A stretch of DNA of 64,000 nucleotides from Candidatus Obscuribacter phosphatis (GTDB lineage: Bacteria > Cyanobacteriota > Vampirovibrionia > Obscuribacterales > Obscuribacteraceae). The notes under the pieces are model-generated. The model saw only the letters and a list, made by a program, of their open reading frames with translations. It searched no databases and was not told where the DNA came from. Location: NCBI GenBank assembly GCA_001899315.1, contig MOYA01000001.1, positions 2,901,556 through 2,965,555 on the forward strand, in the 5' to 3' direction. Positions 8,289 through 16,235 of the stretch are shown here, in pieces (the stretch's first letter is position 1; each line of letters starts with the position of its first letter). The translations under genes and the position numbers were made by a program.

Positions 8289-10211
8289 ATGACAGTCAAT
8301 GAAAGTCTCAAGGCAAAACTAAGAGATACCCGCTTATTCACTCTCGCTTCAGCCCTTTTACTAACTTGCTCGCTTAGCTCTTGCAAAACAGCAGAAACAA
8401 CTGGAACAGACGGCAGCAAGCCGGACAAATCTGCCACCACTGGCAATGCCGGACCAATAGTCAAATGCGCCAATACCGCCTTACCTGCCACCAAAGAAAT
8501 TTTAGACGGCGAGCGGGAAGTTCTAGCTAGTCCCTATCCGGCTGGGCAATTCGGCGGCATGCTGCGCCGCTCTATCGTCATGGCAGATCCTAAAACCTTC
8601 AACTATTGGGCGGCAGCCGACAGCACCTCGCGCGAACTGGCAAGCCTGCTTTTCTCTCCGCTCTTCGACTCAGACCCCAACACCGGAGACTTGGTGCCGG
8701 CGCTGGCCAAAAGCTGGAAAATGGACGAAGACAAAATGACCTATACAGTGGTCTTGCGCAAAGGCGTAAAATGGTCTGACGGTAAGCCCTTTACAGCAGA
8801 CGACGTTGTTTATACCTGGAACAAGATAATCAAAGAAGGTTACGGCAATTCATCTTTGCGCGATGTTTCCAGCATCGAGGGTAAATCTCCGGAAGTAACC
8901 AAGATTGACGATTACACAGTCCAATTCAAAACAGCTATTCCTTTTGTGCCCTTCTTCCGGGTGATGGGTTTTCCTGTCGCCCCCAAACATATAGTCGAAC
9001 CTGTGATTTCAGGGAAAGACGGCAGAAAAGCCTTCGACAGCCTTTTTGGCGTCAATAGCAAAGAAAAATTCGTCACCAACGGACCCTATGTGCTCGAGTC
9101 TTACGTACCGGGGCAGAGGGTCGTCTTTAAGCGTGCCGAAAACTATTACATGCTTGATGAAAACAAAAAATCTCTGCCTTATATCGAGACCCAAGTATTT
9201 TCTATTGTGCAAGATGTGCAAAGCAACCTGCTCAAATTTAAGGGCGGCGAAATTGATATCACCCCTGTGCGTTGCCGCGATGCCGGCGACTTAGTGAAAG
9301 AAGCTGAAAAGCTCAATTTCAAACTTTATGACTTTGGGGCAAACTATGGCAGCACTTTCATCACCTTCAATCTAAATCAGCGCAAAGACCCTAAATCGGG
9401 CAAGCTCTATGTTGACCCGATCAAGTCAGCCTGGTTCAACGATGTCAATTTTAGACAGGCAATCAACCATGCCATTGACAGAAAAAATGTGGTCAATAAC
9501 TATTTCAAAGGTCTCGGCGCCCCAGCTTTTACCGCAGCCACAGCCGGTGCCCCTTTCACAAACGACGAGCTGAAACCCTTTGAGCGAAATGTTGAAGAAG
9601 CGAAGGCAATGCTGGCCAAGTCTGGCTTTACCTGGAAAGATGGCAAATGTTTCGACAAAGATGGTCATGCTGTTGAATTTGACTTGCTCAGTTCGGCAGG
9701 TGGAACTTTCTATGGCTTCGTCGGTGTTGCGTTCAAAAAAGATATGGAAGCGCTGGGCATCAAAGTCAACTATCAAGAAATCGACGGCAATCTCTTGCAA
9801 AACAGAGTTCTAAACTCGCTAGACTGGCAGGCTGTGCTCTTTTCACTCACGGGTGATCCGCTTGAGCCGAACGACTCGGTAAACGTCTATAAAAGCTCGG
9901 GACGTCTGCATCTCTTTGATCAAAGACAGCAAGATAAAGACGGCACCATCAAAGTATCTGATGCCCGCCCCTGGGAAAAAGAAATAGATGATTTGTTGGA
10001 TAAAGGCGCTAAGACCTTCGATAAAGCAGAACGCAAGAAAATCTATGACAGAGTGCAGGCGGTTTTCTACGAGCAAGTGCCCTTCATATATATAGCGTCG
10101 CCCAAGCAGATTGTCGGTGTGCGCAATACACTGCGCAACTATGACCCGACACCGCTCACCCAACTGGGGCTTGGACTGCACAACCTGCCTGAGCTTTGGA
10201 TTAGCAAATAA
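8289..10211 (+). CDS. ABC transporter solute-binding lipoprotein, family 5 (peptide type), copy 1
   Basis: 640 residues. The N-terminal signal ends in LTCSLSSCK, a lipobox, so the protein should be anchored by lipid at Cys. The body is a family 5 extracellular solute-binding protein (OppA/DppA class): LVPALAKSWKMDEDKMTYTVVLRKGVKWSDGKPFTADDVVYTWNK is the family signature, followed by RQAINHAIDRKNVVNNYF. The usual C-terminal lobe is present. Ligands of the class are oligopeptides, but some bind sugars or metal chelates. The ATG has AAGGA 7 bases upstream. It is the first gene of an operon with a paralogous binding protein and two permeases; its stop overlaps the next start (TAATG). Confidence 0.9.
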   Translation: MTVNESLKAKLRDTRLFTLASALLLTCSLSSCKTAETTGTDGSKPDKSATTGNAGPIVKCANTALPATKEILDGEREVLASPYPAGQFGGMLRRSIVMADPKTFNYWAAADSTSRELASLLFSPLFDSDPNTGDLVPALAKSWKMDEDKMTYTVVLRKGVKWSDGKPFTADDVVYTWNKIIKEGYGNSSLRDVSSIEGKSPEVTKIDDYTVQFKTAIPFVPFFRVMGFPVAPKHIVEPVISGKDGRKAFDSLFGVNSKEKFVTNGPYVLESYVPGQRVVFKRAENYYMLDENKKSLPYIETQVFSIVQDVQSNLLKFKGGEIDITPVRCRDAGDLVKEAEKLNFKLYDFGANYGSTFITFNLNQRKDPKSGKLYVDPIKSAWFNDVNFRQAINHAIDRKNVVNNYFKGLGAPAFTAATAGAPFTNDELKPFERNVEEAKAMLAKSGFTWKDGKCFDKDGHAVEFDLLSSAGGTFYGFVGVAFKKDMEALGIKVNYQEIDGNLLQNRVLNSLDWQAVLFSLTGDPLEPNDSVNVYKSSGRLHLFDQRQQDKDGTIKVSDARPWEKEIDDLLDKGAKTFDKAERKKIYDRVQAVFYEQVPFIYIASPKQIVGVRNTLRNYDPTPLTQLGLGLHNLPELWISK

Positions 10212-12223
10212 TGGCTCAAATGGCTCATCGATGTAAGTCGCTTTACACTGTCTTTTGGGCAGCAAGCTCTTTGTTTTTGAGCTTGAGTTTGAGCGGCTGC
10301 ATCATGCCGCCGCCCAAGCCGGGCAGCAAAATATCTGATGTTTTGAAAGTAGCCGAGCTGAAAGAGTCAAGCAAGAACTCGCAAGAAAGCCCACAAAGCC
10401 AAAGCAAAGAACCAAGCAAGAGCGATGACAAACCGGCTCCGGGGCTAAGCGAGTTGCCTGCCGATCCTGGACCTTTCAATCTGATAGTCGACAAAGAAGG
10501 TCGCGAGCTGTGGCAGGCTCGCGGCGAACTGGGCAAGTTTGGAGGCACGCTTAGACTATCGTCTTTCGGCGATGGTCCCAAGACTTTCAATGCCTGGGAT
10601 GCCAGCGACGTAGAGAGCCACGGCATTGGTCTCATGCAATTTGATTCGCTGGTGGATATTGACCCATGGACCGGCAAAACCACACCCAAGCTATGCAAAG
10701 AAGTAACCGTCAGCCCCGATGGCAAAGTAGTGACCTTCAGATTGCGCAAAGGCTTGCAGTGGTCGGACGGCAAACCTATAACCGCCGATGATATCGTCTT
10801 TACTTTCGACAAATTGGTGAAGGACAATTGGGGTGAGGGTAGCAATAGAGACACAATCAGCATACCCAGCGATTATCCGACCATTGCCAAAGTGGACGAT
10901 CTCACCGCCACATTTACTTTCAAGAAACCATTTTCACCGCTCTTGCTCAACCTAAATGCGCTTATGCTTGCTCCCAAGCATGTCATGGAACCGGTGACCA
11001 AGAAAGGTAAAGCGGCTTTCCGCCCCTTCTGGAACATCAACTGCGATCCTAAAACAATTGTTGGTTCCGGACCCTTTATTTTGTCTTCTTATATTCCATC
11101 GCAAAGGGTCGAATTTAGACGCAACCCTAATTACCATATGGTGGACAGCCAGGGGCGCAGACTGCCTTATCTAGACAAGATTGTCATTTCGATTGTAAAA
11201 GAGCAACCGCAGATGATACTAAAGTTTTTGGGCAAAGAAGTAGACTTGCTTGATATACGCTCGGTGCGCGGTATGGATGCCGCGGTCTTGAGAAACAAAG
11301 AAAAAGAGCTGGGCTTTACCCTGCGAAATCTTGGTCCTGATGACGGCACAGTCTTTCTTATGTTCAACATGAATCAAAGAAAAAATCCCAAGACAGGCAA
11401 ATATTATGTTGACCCAATTAAGCAAGAGTGGTTCAACAGCACTAAGTTTAGATGGGCGGTCAGCCACGCCATCGATCGCAATTCGGTGGTCAACAATATT
11501 TTGCGCTCGGTCGGCTTTCCGCTCTCGACTTGCCAGACCACAGCCTCGGCTTATCACAATAGCGAACTCAAACCAATAGAATGCGACCTCGAAAAATCAA
11601 AAGCTCTTTTGAAAGAAGACGGCTTTGTGCTAAAGAACAACGAACTTTTTGACAAAAAGGGCAACCGGGTCGAATTTGATTTGATGACCAATGCCGGCAA
11701 TACAATTCGAGATGCTGTCTGTATTCATATAAAGGAACAGCTGAGACAGCTTGGCATAAAGGTCAACTATCAGCCAGTAGAATTCAATGCCATGCTCAAT
11801 CGTACCCATACTTCTCTTGATTGGCAGGCAATTATGCTTGGTCTATCGGGCAGCAGGCTAGAACCATACAGTGGTGCCAATATTTGGAAATCGGATGGTC
11901 GTATGCACGAGTTTGACCAGCGCACAGGCGATGAAAGCGGCAACATCAAGGTCACCGACGCCCGTCCCTGGGAACTGGAAATTGACAAATGCCTGGACCA
12001 GGCAGCCGGCTCTTATGATGAAAAAGTGCGCACTGAAAATTATAGGAAAGCCGAGACCTTGGCATATGAGAACCAACCCTTTATCTATATTTATTCTGGG
12101 GCTTTGCTGACGGCGGCCTCTAACAAGATAGGCAATTATAAGCCTACGCCTCTTGGTACTTATTACACCCCGAAAGGCACCATGCACAACCTTGAAGAAA
12201 TCTATCTCAAGGAGGGTCAGTAA
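10211..12223 (+). CDS. ABC transporter solute-binding lipoprotein, family 5 (peptide type), copy 2
   Basis: 670 residues, clearly paralogous to the preceding gene along its whole length: VVTFRLRKGLQWSDGKPITADDIVFTFDKLV, FRWAVSHAIDRNSVVNNIL, and a shared ending with ARPWELEIDK. The signal ends LSLSLSGCIMPPP, a lipobox. A Ser/Lys/Gln-rich linker (about residues 45-75) separates the lipid anchor from the binding domain. The start overlaps the previous stop in TAATG, and the next gene starts directly at its stop, so it sits mid-operon. The tandem pair suggests duplication followed by a change in ligand preference. Confidence 0.9.
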   Translation: MAQMAHRCKSLYTVFWAASSLFLSLSLSGCIMPPPKPGSKISDVLKVAELKESSKNSQESPQSQSKEPSKSDDKPAPGLSELPADPGPFNLIVDKEGRELWQARGELGKFGGTLRLSSFGDGPKTFNAWDASDVESHGIGLMQFDSLVDIDPWTGKTTPKLCKEVTVSPDGKVVTFRLRKGLQWSDGKPITADDIVFTFDKLVKDNWGEGSNRDTISIPSDYPTIAKVDDLTATFTFKKPFSPLLLNLNALMLAPKHVMEPVTKKGKAAFRPFWNINCDPKTIVGSGPFILSSYIPSQRVEFRRNPNYHMVDSQGRRLPYLDKIVISIVKEQPQMILKFLGKEVDLLDIRSVRGMDAAVLRNKEKELGFTLRNLGPDDGTVFLMFNMNQRKNPKTGKYYVDPIKQEWFNSTKFRWAVSHAIDRNSVVNNILRSVGFPLSTCQTTASAYHNSELKPIECDLEKSKALLKEDGFVLKNNELFDKKGNRVEFDLMTNAGNTIRDAVCIHIKEQLRQLGIKVNYQPVEFNAMLNRTHTSLDWQAIMLGLSGSRLEPYSGANIWKSDGRMHEFDQRTGDESGNIKVTDARPWELEIDKCLDQAAGSYDEKVRTENYRKAETLAYENQPFIYIYSGALLTAASNKIGNYKPTPLGTYYTPKGTMHNLEEIYLKEGQ

Positions 12224-13192
12224 ATGTCCACACTGGGCTTTATTTTAAAGCGAGCCTTGCAGGCGGCACCACTGATGGTGATTATCTCTCTTATCGCTTT
12301 CACCCTTTTGAAGATGACTCCGATAGACCCTCTAGCCAGTATGCGGGCGAACCCGGCGGTATCGGCTTCAGCCATAGCCCAAGAAGAAGAAAGACTGGGC
12401 TTGAACAAACCGGCACCGGTGCAGTATGTGCTTTGGGCTAGCAATGCCGCCATGGGCAATCTAGGTTTGTCGAGCACCGGCTCGAAAGTAATCGATAGGT
12501 TGACGGCGCATGCCGGCAACACCCTTATGCTCAACATTTTGGTGCTGCTCTGCACTTGGACTATTGCCTTACCCGCAGGCATTTATGCCGCTGTGCATCG
12601 GGGCAAATTTATAGACAAACTGTTTGGCATCTTAAGCGCTATCGGTATGTCTATGCCGGCTTTCCTTTTGGCATTTATGCTCATGGTGGTGGCACTGGCC
12701 ACCAAGCTCTTACCAATTGGCGGCTTGACCAGCGCCGACTTTAGCGAAAGAGACGCGCTTGGACAATTCTTAGATATAGCCCACCATCTGATTATTCCAG
12801 TCACTGTTTTGACCTGCATTTCGCTTGCCGGTATTCAAAGACAGGTGCGCTCTAATCTGCTCGATGTGCTTAGAGCCGATTATGTGCGGACAGCCCGAGC
12901 CAAAGGGCTGCCTGAAAACAAGGTGATTTACAAACATGCTCTGCGCAATGCGATTAATCCACTGATTACTATTCTCGGCTTTGAATTTTCATCACTGCTG
13001 AGCGGTGCCGCCCTCACCGAGATGGTTCTTTCTTATCCGGGGCTGGGCAAACTCACCCTCGACGCCATGCTCACCAAAGATATGAATATGGTCATGGCCT
13101 CTGTAATGATGGGCGCCTTTATGCTCGTCACCGGCAATATGCTTGCCGATATCTTGCTTAAATATACCGACCCTCGCATTAGAAACGACTGA
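12224..13192 (+). CDS. ABC transporter permease, OppB/DppB type
   Basis: 322 residues, six predicted membrane helices. The N-terminal part is MSTLGFILKRALQAAPLMVIISLIAFTLLKMTP followed by a periplasmic loop. The permease EAA loop reads RADYVRTARAKGLPENKVIYKHALRNAINPLIT, the standard coupling motif for the ATPase, and the C-terminus AALTEMVLSYPGLGKLTLDAML is typical of OppB. The strong ribosome site AAGGAGGGTCAGTAAATG overlaps the previous stop. It pairs with the next gene to form the channel. No ATPase gene lies in the operon. Confidence 0.93.
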   Translation: MSTLGFILKRALQAAPLMVIISLIAFTLLKMTPIDPLASMRANPAVSASAIAQEEERLGLNKPAPVQYVLWASNAAMGNLGLSSTGSKVIDRLTAHAGNTLMLNILVLLCTWTIALPAGIYAAVHRGKFIDKLFGILSAIGMSMPAFLLAFMLMVVALATKLLPIGGLTSADFSERDALGQFLDIAHHLIIPVTVLTCISLAGIQRQVRSNLLDVLRADYVRTARAKGLPENKVIYKHALRNAINPLITILGFEFSSLLSGAALTEMVLSYPGLGKLTLDAMLTKDMNMVMASVMMGAFMLVTGNMLADILLKYTDPRIRND

Positions 13193-13196
13193 AGAT

Positions 13197-14309
13197 ATGG
13201 CAACGGCACAGGCACCAGTAATAAACACAAGAGTAAGCCGCAAGACGGTGGTAAGAGGGCTTTGGAAAGACAGAGTCTCACGCAGCGCCTTGCTTGTACT
13301 TTTCTGCTTTTATTTTGCCGCCGCTTTTGCCGATTTCCTTACCCCTTATGGCATGGAATTCAACGACCCATCTTATGGTAACGCTCCGGCTACACCGATT
13401 CATATACAAGACGAAAGCGGCAATTTTTGCGCCCCTTATGTCTATCGTATGACCCAAGAGAATGATCCCGAAACTTACAAGCAAATATTTGTCTTGCAGC
13501 CTGATACAAAATATCCCATCAAGCTTTTTGTCAAAGGCGATGAATACACGATGCTGGGCTTCATTCCCGGCAACCTGCATTTATTTGGAGTAGATTCCCC
13601 TTGCAGGCTCTATCTGCTCGGCGCCGACATGAACGGCAGAGATAATTTTTCAAGATTGTTCTTTGGGGCGCAGAAATCACTCACCATTGGTTTCCTTGGT
13701 CTACTAATTGCTTTTCCAATTGGCATTGTCTATGGTGGCATCTCAGGTTATTGCGGTGGGCTTATAGATGTTTTCATGATGCGCTTTGCCGAAGCGATTA
13801 TGTCAATTCCCAGTCTTTATTTGCTCATTGGTCTAGCGGCGATATTGCCGGTCGGCATGTCTAGTTCGCAGCGCTTTGCTCTCATTACAGTCATTCTTTC
13901 TTTCATTAGCTGGGCGGGGCTTGCCAGAGTAATTCGCGGCATGGTGCTCTCGATAAGAGAAGAAGAATTTGTCCAGGCGGCAAAGTCCATCGGTATGCCT
14001 GACTTTCAAAACATTGTTAAACACGTCATTCCACAAACATCGAGCTATTTGATTATTGCCGCCACCCTGCAAGTGCCAAGCTTTATTTTGGCGGAAAGCG
14101 GACTTTCACTAATCGGTCTAGGTATTCAGCAGCCAGATGCCAGTTGGGGCAATATGCTCAAGGCGGCGATGGATCAACCAAACGAACTACTGAACCAACC
14201 CTGGTTGCTTGCACCTGGTTTTCTTATCTTTATTACTATTTTGTGCTTCAACTGTATTGGTGATGTGCTGCGAGATGTGCTCGATCCCAAACTTTCGGGA
14301 GGGCGCTAG
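13197..14309 (+). CDS. ABC transporter permease, OppC/DppC type
   Basis: 370 residues from ATG 13197, four bases after the OppB stop. A TTG at 13143 would extend it 18 residues into the OppB gene and is less likely. The N-terminal helix LLVLFCFYFAAAFADFLTPYG is followed by an unusually long periplasmic segment (about residues 45-150) containing YRMTQENDPETYKQIFVLQPDTKYPIK. The usual LGADMNGRDNFSRLFFGAQKSLTIGFLG follows. The EAA loop is EEEFVQAAKSIGMPDFQNIVKHVIPQ, and the end is LNQPWLLAPGFLIFITILCFNCIGDVLRDVLDPK. All family hallmarks are present. Confidence 0.92.
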   Translation: MATAQAPVINTRVSRKTVVRGLWKDRVSRSALLVLFCFYFAAAFADFLTPYGMEFNDPSYGNAPATPIHIQDESGNFCAPYVYRMTQENDPETYKQIFVLQPDTKYPIKLFVKGDEYTMLGFIPGNLHLFGVDSPCRLYLLGADMNGRDNFSRLFFGAQKSLTIGFLGLLIAFPIGIVYGGISGYCGGLIDVFMMRFAEAIMSIPSLYLLIGLAAILPVGMSSSQRFALITVILSFISWAGLARVIRGMVLSIREEEFVQAAKSIGMPDFQNIVKHVIPQTSSYLIIAATLQVPSFILAESGLSLIGLGIQQPDASWGNMLKAAMDQPNELLNQPWLLAPGFLIFITILCFNCIGDVLRDVLDPKLSGGR

Positions 14310-14519
14310 TTGAGTCTTCTTATCGCCAATATCGCAATAGTCTTGGTTGCCAGTTATCTTGCCCTGCGCTTTCTAAAGGAAAGCCCCGGAGAGAAAGCTT
14401 ATCTTTGCCAAGATTGTCGCTTTAATAGAGCCGATCTTTGTCTCAAGCCGGAGAGACCAGAGGCGCTAGAATGCACCAGCTATCGCAGCGGCCAACCTGA
14501 AGAGAGCCCAAAAGAATAG
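14310..14519 (+). CDS. small membrane-anchored protein with four cysteines
   Basis: 69 residues from TTG 14310, directly after the OppC stop codon. One hydrophobic helix (LLIANIAIVLVASYLALRFL) is followed by a soluble tail with YLCQDCRFNRADLC and ALECTSY. The CxxC plus two further cysteines could form a zinc or iron site or disulfides. No family recognised. Its position at the end of the transporter operon suggests a role connected with it, for example as an accessory subunit; that is inference only. Confidence 0.6.
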   Translation: MSLLIANIAIVLVASYLALRFLKESPGEKAYLCQDCRFNRADLCLKPERPEALECTSYRSGQPEESPKE

Positions 14520-14566
14520 GCTTTAGCCTTGCAAAAAGACTTAGAGAGTCGACTTAGGAAGTTGAA

Positions 14567-15844
14567 TTAGGGAGTCGGCTTATTGCGGGTGGCGAGGCTG
14601 CCTGTATGAGCATCAAGGGCAGCTGTTAGTGGTTCGTTTGCAGCGATGATTGAGGCAATGGCGGAAGCCAACTTACCGCCGCCATCGGCATTGAGGTGCA
14701 CGGTATCACAAAAGTCGCCACGACCAAACTGGGGTGCTTCCACCAAACTAACATAGACAGCTTTGTTCTGGTTGCAGACCTCGGCCACTTTCTTGCCATA
14801 AGCAGCAAAAAACTTCTCGCCCAAGATGGCTCTATTTTCTGGTGTTAGAGGCATACCCAAGACAAGTACAGTGCTGCCTTCGCCTTTAAGGTAAGAAAGA
14901 AAGTCGGACAAATAGTCAAACTGCACATCATAGGTATCGGGATGGGTATTTTTATAGCGCCTTTTATAATCGCGGCTATTGTCTACGAACAACTTAGGCA
15001 GATTGGGTGTGAGCACGGCTTGCCCCGGCTTGATATTGCCCTCATAACCACCCATGACAAATTTGACCTGGTCGGCAACTAATTTGGCATTGGCAGAATC
15101 TGAGGCGGCAGTTAACTTAGTATCACTAGGTTGGGCAGCAATTTTAGACTCACCACCGGCAATACCACAAGCCAAGAAAGTTTCTACAAAAGATCTGGTG
15201 CCGTCTTTTAGAGGAGCCTCAAGCCGTCTAGTTGGAATTTCCTGCCCGGCAAAATACTCAAGTCTCGACCAGGGACGGTTGAAGGCTCTATTAACATAAG
15301 CGCTCATGTCGCTAAATTTGGAGAAATAGCGATATGGCTCGGTAGCCCCGGCACAGGGCAGTGAATTGTCGATAAAGTCGCGGGGAGAAATAGTCAACAC
15401 CACTAGCGGTGGCGCCCCTTTGGTCTTATACAAAGCTTTGGCGATGGCAAAGTGATCAGAGATCATGGCGCCGGGCAGAGCCGAAAGAAAGACATAGCGC
15501 TCAGGCTCACGGCGAGTCTTTGCCAGAGCTCTTTCGATAGTGGGGCAGTGATGGTTATCGACAAAGTCTATAGACCGACCGGTCAGATTAGCATCGGCTG
15601 CCTGCAAACCACCTATCTGCGAACTACCGAGCACGGCCACATCGGGGCGGGCACCGGTCAAATAAGCACGGGCCAACCACCAACTGGAGGGCTTGCCTTC
15701 CTGCTTGACCTTGTCGGTGAGTTCAAAGTTTTCATCAGTCAAAATGTTGGCGGTTTGTTTTTGCCCGGCAGGCAAAGCAGCGATGACACCGTTTAGCACG
15801 GCGAAACAAACTGATGCGGCTACAAATCGGGAGAGATTCAACAA
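14567..15844 (-). CDS. exported SGNH/GDSL-like hydrolase
   Basis: 425 residues with an N-terminal hydrophobic signal or anchor (FVAASVCFAVLNGVIAALPAG). VAVLGSSQIGGLQ near residue 70 fits block I of SGNH hydrolases (Ser nucleophile). The C-terminal RGDFCDTVHLNADGGGKLASAI supplies the Asp and His of block V (DxxH). Between them are FLSALPGAMISDHFAIAKALYKTKG and VLVLGMPLTPENR. This arrangement is found in DltD/AlgX-like envelope proteins that acylate or deacylate polysaccharides, but the substrate cannot be read. The start is a TTG (15844), with no strong ribosome site. A structured RNA that ends in a terminator lies immediately upstream on the same strand, which may be its leader. Confidence 0.65.
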   Translation of the reverse strand: MLNLSRFVAASVCFAVLNGVIAALPAGQKQTANILTDENFELTDKVKQEGKPSSWWLARAYLTGARPDVAVLGSSQIGGLQAADANLTGRSIDFVDNHHCPTIERALAKTRREPERYVFLSALPGAMISDHFAIAKALYKTKGAPPLVVLTISPRDFIDNSLPCAGATEPYRYFSKFSDMSAYVNRAFNRPWSRLEYFAGQEIPTRRLEAPLKDGTRSFVETFLACGIAGGESKIAAQPSDTKLTAASDSANAKLVADQVKFVMGGYEGNIKPGQAVLTPNLPKLFVDNSRDYKRRYKNTHPDTYDVQFDYLSDFLSYLKGEGSTVLVLGMPLTPENRAILGEKFFAAYGKKVAEVCNQNKAVYVSLVEAPQFGRGDFCDTVHLNADGGGKLASAIASIIAANEPLTAALDAHTGSLATRNKPTP

Positions 15845-15954
15845 AGCATGGCCCGGTAAACAAAGTCATTTTAATTGACAAGCTATAAGATAAACCTATC
15901 TCTTGTTTACTGCCTGAGTGCTTTCTCAGAGCCGCGAGATCAAAAACATGCCGA

Positions 15955-16147
15955 CAAAAAACCAGGTCCCTGTGCCGGTTCACCCACCGGGCCCACAGGG
16001 ACCTGCTCCTAGTAGACTGATCACGAGATCAGAACTTTTCAATTATCGCTCCAACGGCGCTCCGTAGAATTGCTTAATCCGGGAACACGTCCAGTGACTG
16101 GAAATGCTTGCCCCGCTTGACTGTGAGCCCTCCGTCCTTGGTTCGAT
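15955..16147 (-). ncRNA. structured RNA of about 193 nt with own promoter and terminator
   Basis: Read leftward, a near-consensus promoter (TTGTCA, 16 bases, TATAAT) is followed by about 190 non-coding bases ending in a strong hairpin plus T6. Hairpins visible inside include TCCAG-TCA-CTGGA and CTGATC-TCGT-GATCAG. The 5' segment GGGCTCACAG (16130-16121) can pair over 10 bp (one G-U) with CTGTGGGCCC (15998-15989). The latter lies inside the 5' arm and loop of the terminator hairpin, so the two structures exclude each other. This fits either a leader that controls the SGNH gene by attenuation or a stand-alone RNA; the length is close to that of 6S RNA. I could not match it to a known family. 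Confidence 0.6.
15956..16005 (-). terminator. intrinsic terminator of the structured RNA
   Basis: CAGGTCCCTGTG and its exact reverse complement (15963-15974 and 15994-16005) form a 12-bp stem, with an inner CCGGT/ACCGG stem in the loop. On the minus strand it is followed by six T residues (complement of 15956-15961). There is no T-run in the other direction, so it acts leftward. Confidence 0.8.
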
Positions 16148-16153
16148 GTTTTT

Positions 16154-16181
16154 ATTATAGCAAGCTCATTGGGGTTGACAA
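16154..16181 (-). promoter_or_regulatory. strong sigma70-type promoter of the structured RNA
   Basis: On the minus strand TTGTCA (16181-16176) and a perfect TATAAT (16159-16154) are separated by 16 bases. Predicted start near 16147. It is among the best promoter matches in the window. Confidence 0.75.
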
Positions 16182-16235
16182 GAGGATCTGATAATCATTA
16201 TTTTCTTGTAAGGATCGTTTGTATATACAAGCCCT

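Noticed and set aside
15955-16147. tmRNA, SRP RNA or RNase P as identity of the structured RNA
   Set aside because: None of their conserved cores (tag frame, GGAAGG-type SRP loop, P4 helix) is visible, and RNase P RNA is about twice as long.
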